A DNA stretch of 64,000 bases from Anabas testudineus (Eukaryota; Chordata; Actinopteri; Anabantiformes; Anabantidae). Below are positions 57,157 through 64,000 of the stretch, piece after piece. The position numbers and the translations under genes were made by a program. The stretch covers positions 9,763,721 through 9,827,720 of the forward strand of contig NC_046623.1 in assembly GCF_900324465.2 (NCBI RefSeq). The letters run 5' to 3'. The notes beneath the pieces are model-generated. The model had not been told where the DNA came from and made no database searches. It worked only from the letters and a program-made list of their open reading frames with translations. Numbering within the stretch: the stretch's first letter is position 1; the number at the start of each line of letters is the position of its first letter.

Positions 57157-58032
57157 CGGTGTGACAGGACATCAGCACTGTGAGCTCAGTGCGACGTCTG
57201 CTTCTCATCCAGGCGCTCACATCGCACTGCGCGCCCCCACGGCAGGATATCCACAGCCTCATGCACACCACGCAGAATAGCAGACTTGGAGAAGTTTACT
57301 CTGAAATACTCAATCTGCAGCTGAGCGCGATGCAAAATGTGAAAGATACGGCGACATAAAAACAAGTTAATCCGGAGTAGGAGTAACGTCAGCGTAAATC
57401 CGCCCACATCTTTGCCATCCAATCAGACTGCAACCTGGTTCAGTTCCGCTCAGCTCCCCCTGCTGCTGCTGCACACTTCGATTCTACAAATGTGTGTCAA
57501 TTAATGTTATTTCTTTATTTGCATGTCTTATCTCATCGCGTCATTTTTGGTTTACAGTAATGAAACAAATGCAAAATATCTCAATACATTCTGAGGCTCA
57601 TAGTGATACATCTTCAATGCACACTTGTTCTGAAAATAAATCCGTGCATGCATAATACCTGCAGCCTCAACATGAGATTAACAGGAAACCCCAAAGCAAC
57701 ATCAAACACGTTTATAGCATTAACCAGGAGGTCAGCATTTTACCAACTGATGATCCATACAAGGTGTAGATGCGAGGATGGTGCAGCTAAACAGGATGCA
57801 GTCAAATTAATTAAAAAAAATATGCACCAGTTTTGGTTGAGTTTCCCAGTACAAACCTCACTCTAGCCTACTGTGGAATTTCAGTACAAGTCAAGATTAT
57901 AAATGACCAAACGATTTCCAGAGTTGAACCTTCGTGATTCATCAATTCAACAACACAAAGCGTTACAAGCACTGCACACTTACACAAAGTAAAAACAGAA
58001 TCCAAAACCAAGACATGACAGCGCAAGTGCCT
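57157..58032. other. Intergenic: rskr promoter and cct8 3' flank
   Basis: 57157-57470 is GC-richer and probably holds the rskr promoter. The rest is AT-rich with no supported gene. The distal cct8 AATAAA (minus) is at 58033-58038. Confidence 0.5.
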
Positions 58033-58038
58033 TTTATT
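58033..58038 (-). terminator. cct8: Distal poly(A) signal of cct8
   Basis: AATAAA on the minus strand, 184 bp after the stop of the distal terminal exon (58222-58293). Confidence 0.6.
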
Positions 58039-58221
58039 TGGGACTAATAACATAAAAAGCAAACAGTGCCATCCATACACATTTCTCTGTTAACCAATGT
58101 ATCATTGCATCGATCATTGCTACAAAATAAACCAAACTGTTGAGCTTTAAATAAACAAGTAGAAAAGGGTTCGTGTGGGCGCGTTCAAGGGTAAAGCAGC
58201 ATCAGCTGGACAGCATCAGGT

Positions 58222-61200
58222 TCAGTCGTCTTCGTCAAAGTCCTTCTTGCCCTGGGGAGGTTTGGGTCCTCCTGCTGGTTTGGCCATGATGATCTGCAAA
58301 GAGAAGCGCAGTTGGTAAAGTCAGTGTCTATAGGCTGGAAATCAAGACGACTTAGATCCACACAGCAGACGCGGGCTGACAGACCCGTCGGTGTCGAGAA
58401 CAGGAAGTTGGAAAAAAGGGGGGGCGGGGGGACCACAAACAAAAAACCCTCAAATATCATGGTGCTTCATAAACGTGTTCAATGAGTAAGTATGGCACAA
58501 ATTAACTTGACCTGGCTTAAACTTGTGCTCAAATAATTCCTTTGTAACACATTTTAAGTAAAAAAGGGGTCATTTAAATACCTGGAGATTCTAGGGCAGG
58601 GCATTTATAATGATTAAATATTGATAGGCACATGTGAGTCTAATATATGCTGCCTGAGAAAATATGCTACATAGGAAAAATGATGTAGGACAACAAACCT
58701 TTACAAACAAAAATACAATGGCCCTAAAGAAAGACAAATCGAATGGCATCAAGTCAATTTCAGTGGCAGGCTATCCAAACTGATTCTATTCATGTCTAAA
58801 AATAATCTTCCCAGTAATTGAAATTTAAAATTAAACTGGGACCACTGAGACCTCTAAATGTGTATCGATTGGTTTAAATCAAGGGAGCTTCCAGGCAGTG
58901 GAAGCTCTGCTAGAACCAAGAAACGCTGGGGAATGTACACAAATAATATCAAAGAGTCAAGCTTTGCTTCTGATCATTACATATTGTTAGCTCCAGAGCT
59001 TTATCTTTTATTTACATGCTCGCTTTACATTAAAATGTCACATGCAACTTTTAAAACTCTGCACTTGCCTGTGGAAGCCCACTGTAAAGAAAACAATCGA
59101 TGAGTGCATGCAGCAGGCCATCACACCAAACCATACGTTTTGTTTTGTGCACTTCTAGACTTTAAGTGATTTAGTGTGGTATCAGTGACACACCGAGCAA
59201 TATTAACACACCTGTGACACAGCTCTAATGGGTCACCCATACAAAATTGTTCTGCGTGGACCATCTCACACCCAGTGTTAGTAGTGACAGGCAAAACAAA
59301 CATTTCACAACTCCAGTGTCCTGTGAGCACATGAGTGCGTCTGTGTGAGCCAAAGTTACACACACATTCCAGGACCTACTGACAGAGGGTGTGTGTATGT
59401 GCGCGCCCTCTAATGGTGAGTTTCAAAATGATCGGGCTCTTCATCCCAACCGTCCTTGTCCCAGTGACCTCTCTGCTTGGGGGCTTTGGGTCCCCCTGCA
59501 GCCTTAGCCATGATGATCTGGATTGTACATATACACACACACACTAACATTAACTAACTGGAATCTATTGATTCACAAAGGCCCCTGACAAATGACTCTT
59601 TGTCACACACACTGCTGGATTTAACAAAAGCATTAACTTCACATACATTTATAAACAACAGAAAACATGAACAAAACATTAACAACATACCCTGTCTAAC
59701 ATAAATATTGATCTTCACATGTCTAAGCTAAAGACTTGGTGTAAATAAAGATTTTAAATGATTGAATCTTGAAGTCCAACTAGCTAGTACACACATGTAT
59801 CTGCACTACACCATAGATTACACGTTTTTGCCTTTGTTTTAACATATTCCTCAGTTATAATAAAAGCGGGGCAGTGCAGTTTGTTGTGAGTCAAACCCCT
59901 ACAAACACCCTACTGCTGTCCTAATTCTAAGAAGAAATCCAAATGTGTATTGATCAACAGCTGAAAATAGTTCAATAAATACACACTTAACCTGAATGCA
60001 TGTTTGCTGAAACACGATGCCCAGTTGTTTTAGAGGATTTTGGAAAGTATTAGCAAAGTAGCAATATATTGTTGGTTCTAGTACAATCATATGATTTACT
60101 AACAATAAAATACAAATTTATTAAACATTAGGTTTGTGAATCTAAAATTGTGCATGAAATATTTTACTTTGCAGCTTTAGTGTCATGAGTGTTTTTCTAC
60201 ATACCTGATCAACCCTCAGTACTGTGATGGCTGCATTGGTGGCCAGTTTGATGCCCCAGTATTTGACCAGGTAAGGCTCCAGAATACCAGCTTCAAGCAT
60301 GTCCTTTACCGCAGGGCCGTCTCCCTGAAGATTGGATACAAACACAACATGCATTTCTCTAATGCAATACATCACGTCAAAATAAAATAATCCGTTTTTA
60401 GGAAAACAGAGTGGCAGGATGCAGCACAGGGCCACTTTATAAAGATGTTTGTTAATCAGTTTTGATAGCGTTGGGATAGGATGGGTTTTTTCAAGCAATG
60501 CATAAAGCATGCTTAAAAATATCAATCAATGAGGTATTCTCATTTATATACACACCTCAATATCAAAGCCCATGTTCTTGTTTCCCTCATGATGCGCAGA
60601 GTACAGTTTAGAGATGAGCTCATTCCCCTTCACACCAGAGTTCTCAGCCAATGCACGTGGCAATGCCTCAAAAGCTTCAGCAAACTTTTTAATGGCATAC
60701 TGCTCCAGACCTGGACAGGACTAGAGACAGGAGGAAAAACAAGGCGTCACGTGACTGCAACTAAACAGTCACTGATGTAGTAAAGACAAAAGGGGCAACA
60801 CTAAGAAGAAGCATTAATCTGAACCTGGGTGATTTCAGCTAACGCACTTAAATCTGCATACCTCTCCGTATGAAGTGATCTGTTTCGCCAGTTCAATCTC
60901 AGTGGCTCCTGCTCCAGGTACAAGCTGTTTGTCCTAGAGACAGTGAATGACACAAAAACTGTAGCTGTTGTGCAGGTTACACAATAAATGGGAAAAAAAC
61001 AAAAAAAGTGTACAGTTTAAACTATAAGACTCTGCAGGCAAAGAAAAGGTTGGTAATCAATTTGGTATTATTTTTAATGTAGAGTATTTATATTTTATTT
61101 TTTCAAATAACAGAAGCAGATTCTTTCATTTAGAGTTATTATTAAGTTGCAAAATTCTGCAGGGGTTTATTGTGTTGACTTACCCTGACCAAAACCTTAA

Positions 61201-63402
61201 AGGTGTTGACGCCATCATCTACAGCTCTCTCAATGTCATCCATCAAATTGTCAGTGGAGCCTCTAATCACTATTGTTGAGATGGTGCCGTCCTCCTTCTC
61301 TGTTTAAAACAACGAAGATCAAACAATACATTAAGCCTTAAACTCACAGGGAGCAAACGCCAGCTTTAAGACAAAGACTTACAAGACTGGAGAAAATATT
61401 AATTTACCGTGCTTGAAGACCACCACCTGTGTGTCCCCCACCTCTGTCAGGTAGACACCATCACAGTGACCCATCTCCTCGGGAGTTGGAGCAGTCTATA
61501 AAATGAGAAAAGCGTCATTATAATTACATAATAGTTCATTATATTATTCTTTTATCTGAATGAAAAGTGACACCACTCACAATCCTTGGCAGTGCTACAG
61601 CTCCCACAGTCTTGCATAGCCTCCTGAGATCCCACTTGGAGTTAAGTCTGATGAGGAAACATTTGAGGATTAACATTCTGCTCTAATGTGTTTAATATTA
61701 GTGCCATTTACTGCCACCATGTTCGTTTTCATTTTGAAGGAGGAACTGTTCTGTCCTAATAAGTTTGATGGCTTGATAATCAAAATGTGTTTGATTAGCA
61801 TCTTTAACTTACCGGACCACCATGAGCTTGTACTTGTTGGCATAGTGCAGAGCCATGTCAGCAACTTTTCCACCAGTTACCACCACATTGGCACCAGCCT
61901 CCTTGATGGCCTTCACCTGAGCCTCCATTAAATCCTCTTCTCCCTTACTGAAATCCATCAGCTCTTGTGCATTATTTATCAACACTGTACCCTATAAGAC
62001 AGTTAAGTGTTAGCACCAATATCAGTGCATTCATATCACCATATTAGCATAAAATATAATGTTATTTTTAGCTTTTGTTGGTCACTGGTTCATTACCTTG
62101 GTCTCTGTCACCATGCAGTCAAATGGGCAGGAGAACACAGCAATCTTGGCGTCTTTAACAGATGTAACATCTCCCTCTGCCTCCTTCTTAAAAACCATCC
62201 CATGTAGCATAGAGGATGCTGTAACGCCACAACCCTGAAAAATACCACAGACATTAACTTAAAAAGAAGCTTGATAGAAAGAAAATTTATACCAAATTCA
62301 TTCAGATAACAGACAAGGCTACTTACCAAAATCTTGCATACTCTGACATTATCAACATTAAAATTGCCGGACTTTGGGAAGATGGAAACTACAAAGCAGC
62401 AAAGAAAAGTTTGAGAAATAAAGTTAACACTTCTATCCAGTCATGCCTAACAGCTGACAGCCATGGTGTAGTTTGAGTAGTCTGGACTGCTGACTCACCA
62501 CAGGCCTGTGCGATGAGGTTGGCAAGGAAGTCTTCGTTGCCGTACTGTTTACTCATGACTGCTGTACGAATTAGAGATGCTGCCTCATTAACATCGTGAA
62601 GGTTCTTGACTGAGGAACATACACAGTCTGGCAGGATCTCCAGAGTCCTCTTACAGGCCTTCTCATAGCCTTCAATCACCTGTGGCAAAGAGGAAAAGGA
62701 CACTGAGACACATCTTAAACGTGACATTTTGTGAGACGGCTGATTTGTATCCATGATTTGTCATTGCTTGAAGTACAAACAAGAACATGAATAGTGTTTT
62801 CATCAACAAACAGGTTACTGTCACAGTCGACATGCACAACATGCATGAGCATGATCAGTGACTACATTTCTTTACCTCTGACACAGACAGCCCCATCCTG
62901 AGCAGCTCTTCAGCCAGCTCCAGCAGAGCTCCAGCAAAAACCAGTACAAAATTTGTACCATCTCCAACCTCCTGCTCTTGCATGTGGGATGCCATCACGA
63001 TCATTTTGGCGGCAGGATGCTGCACCTATAAAACATAAAGACATTGAACAAAACAGTTGAATTCCTTTGTTCCAGTATGCAGTTTGTTTGACCAAATGCT
63101 GCAATCTCCTCACCTCAAGCTCTCTGAGAATTGTTGCAGCATCGTTGGTAACAAACAGCTTCTCCAAGTGGTTGATGACCATTTTGTTCATTCCTGAAAG
63201 GCATTGATATTCATTTTGAGAGGTGAGTTTCTCTGATATTTGTTTTATTAGAACAAAGCATGACCAAGAACTTCATGCAAACATATCTTACTGCTGGAAC
63301 AGGGTGCTTACCGTTTGGGCCATAGGCAGTGCGTGTGGTCTGAGAAAGCTCTTTACAGGCTCTGATGTTACGGAAGACTGCCTCCTCAAGTCCTGAATAG
63401 TG
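58222..63402 (-). CDS. cct8: T-complex protein 1 subunit theta (CCT8), 5' end outside window
   Basis: Theta subunit of the cytosolic TRiC/CCT chaperonin, which folds actin, tubulin and other proteins with ATP. Exons: 63312-63402, 63114-63193, 62876-63025, 62499-62679, 62327-62388, 62097-62234, 61813-61991, 61581-61647, 61408-61495, 61184-61299, 60862-60933, 60556-60720, 60205-60324, then the distal last exon 58222-58293. The window encodes 526 residues from HYSGLEEAVFRN. The first exon (about 20 residues in human) is not found and must lie beyond 64000. Motifs: TAYGPNGMNKMV, TNDAATIL (catalytic Asp), GDGTNFVLVFAGALLEL, VVVTGGKVADMALHYANKY. The usual PGGGATE reads PGAGATE here. The distal exon encodes IIMAKPAGGPKPPQGKKDFD then EDD and stop, close to the human tail. 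A second complete last exon lies at 59410-59517. Confidence 0.96.
58418..58431. promoter_or_regulatory. C-rich tract between the two cct8 terminal exons
   Basis: On the transcript strand this is an almost pure C run (interrupted by one G) about 125 bp upstream of the distal terminal exon. Such tracts can bind PCBP/hnRNP K proteins. The role is inferred only. Confidence 0.25.
59007..59012 (-). terminator. cct8: Proximal poly(A) signal of cct8
   Basis: AATAAA on the minus strand about 400 bp after the stop of the proximal terminal exon. It would let transcripts that use that exon end before reaching the distal one. Confidence 0.5.
59410..59517 (-). CDS. cct8: Alternative (proximal) terminal exon of cct8
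   Basis: A 36-codon exon including its stop, entered by the acceptor caatccag at 59518-59525, in the same phase as the distal exon. It encodes IIMAKAAGGPKAPKQRGHWD, then KDGWDEEPDHFETHH and stop. The first 13 residues parallel the distal exon (IIMAKPAGGPKPP), so the two arose by exon duplication. The tail is 12 residues longer and is acidic with His and Trp. No base change breaks it, and the start matches the distal exon exactly at the splice join. An AATAAA follows at 59007-59012. Joining both exons in one mRNA is excluded by the stop, so they should be mutually exclusive alternatives. Confidence 0.8.
   Translation of the reverse strand: MIMAKAAGGPKAPKQRGHWDKDGWDEEPDHFETHH
59533..59545 (-). 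promoter_or_regulatory. cct8: UG repeat before the proximal cct8 terminal exon
   Basis: On the transcript strand an alternating UG run sits 16-28 bp upstream of the acceptor, where a plain pyrimidine tract would be expected. UG runs at 3' splice sites are known targets of CELF proteins and TDP-43. This suggests a weak, regulated acceptor. Confidence 0.4.
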
Positions 63403-64000
63403 CTGCATTAAAGAACAACATAACTCAGCTGCTGTGACGTTTCTGAAGATTAGTTATTAATTAGTCGTAATTATCATGTGAGACAAATAGTTACTGGCCT
63501 TCTGCCTTCTATCTAAACTAACAGAAAGGGAAATGACAATATTTGATTGGATTTATTAAAAAGTCTATCTATGTCTATATAAGCTACTCAAATGACAACT
63601 TGGTCATTTGTACAGACAGCAGAAGATGTGTTGTAGCATGTAAGCTAGGATACCCAAAACAGGAACCATCAGCATGAGCAGCCAGGCACAGCTGAGGTGA
63701 CAATCAAAGCCTCAGCTCTGACAGTTAACCGAAGGCTAACGGGGCGTGAATGCTGTGTGGCAGTCAGTTATCTATGCAGCTACAAAACTGTGGGCATATA
63801 CAATATTTTAGGTATTGCAGGACAGTGGCAGACACAGACACCAGCCTAGTACTTGATGCTAACAGCCCCGGGTCTGGCACCTCCGAGCGGCCTGGCTTCT
63901 TCTAGAACTCTCCCACATGAACGTGCTAACTCAGGGGCTAACGCTAGCTAGCATGCTAACTCACAACCATACACTCAAAGCTACCAAACCTCTACAACAT
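63403..64000. other. cct8 first intron, running off the right edge
   Basis: No exon encoding the expected MALHVPKAPGFAQMLKEG-type start is present. The last ~150 bp are GC-richer with several gctaac/gctagc units. Confidence 0.5.
63900..63907. promoter_or_regulatory. Possible heat-shock element core
   Basis: TTCTAGAA is the inverted TTC-nn-GAA unit bound by HSF1, preceded by another TTC. CCT subunit genes are known HSF1 targets. A single 8-base match is weak evidence. Confidence 0.25.

Overview
This window looks like nuclear DNA of a ray-finned (teleost) fish, probably a species with a compact genome. It has intron-rich vertebrate genes with GT-AG introns, mostly 80-400 bp long, AT-rich intergenic DNA, and repeat tails of kinds common in fish. 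The gene set matches human 17q (RPL23A, PIGS, ALDOC, RSKR, DDX52, DYNLL2, SRSF1, HEATR6), with BIRC2 (human 11q) and CCT8 (human 21q) at the two ends. I see no bacterial-style operon, CRISPR array, provirus or LTR element.

Layout, left to right: birc2 (+, 2348-6497) lies tail-to-tail with rpl23a (-, 7437-9734). The introns of rpl23a carry two box C/D snoRNAs, the SNORD42 and SNORD4 counterparts. Next come ddx52 (-, 10496-14931), heatr6 (-, 16561-24044), dynll2 (-, 25876-26256), a decayed tandem copy of srsf1 (-, about 27.75-29.95 kb), intact srsf1 (-, 32242-33846), pigs (-, 34994-39540), aldoc (-, coding 41651-44087, noncoding first exon near 48.7 kb), rskr (-, 50944-57156) and cct8 (-, 58222-63402, first coding exon beyond the right edge). 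Nine intact genes and the srsf1 copy are on the minus strand; only birc2 is on the plus strand. Exon joins were read by eye. Coding lengths come out divisible by three for rpl23a, ddx52, heatr6, dynll2, srsf1, pigs, aldoc and rskr, which supports those exon maps.

Most of the genes are housekeeping genes: ribosome and rRNA processing (rpl23a, ddx52, the snoRNAs), splicing (srsf1), GPI-anchor attachment (pigs), glycolysis (aldoc), dynein cargo (dynll2), chaperonin (cct8) and cell-death/NF-kB control (birc2). No functional cluster is implied. The points most worth a second look are: (1) two complete alternative last exons of cct8, each with its own stop and AATAAA; (2) the broken srsf1 duplicate that keeps the noncoding 3' block well preserved; (3) a one-base frame break in the CARD exon of birc2; (4) the paired snoRNAs, whose guides match neighbouring sites in 18S rRNA.
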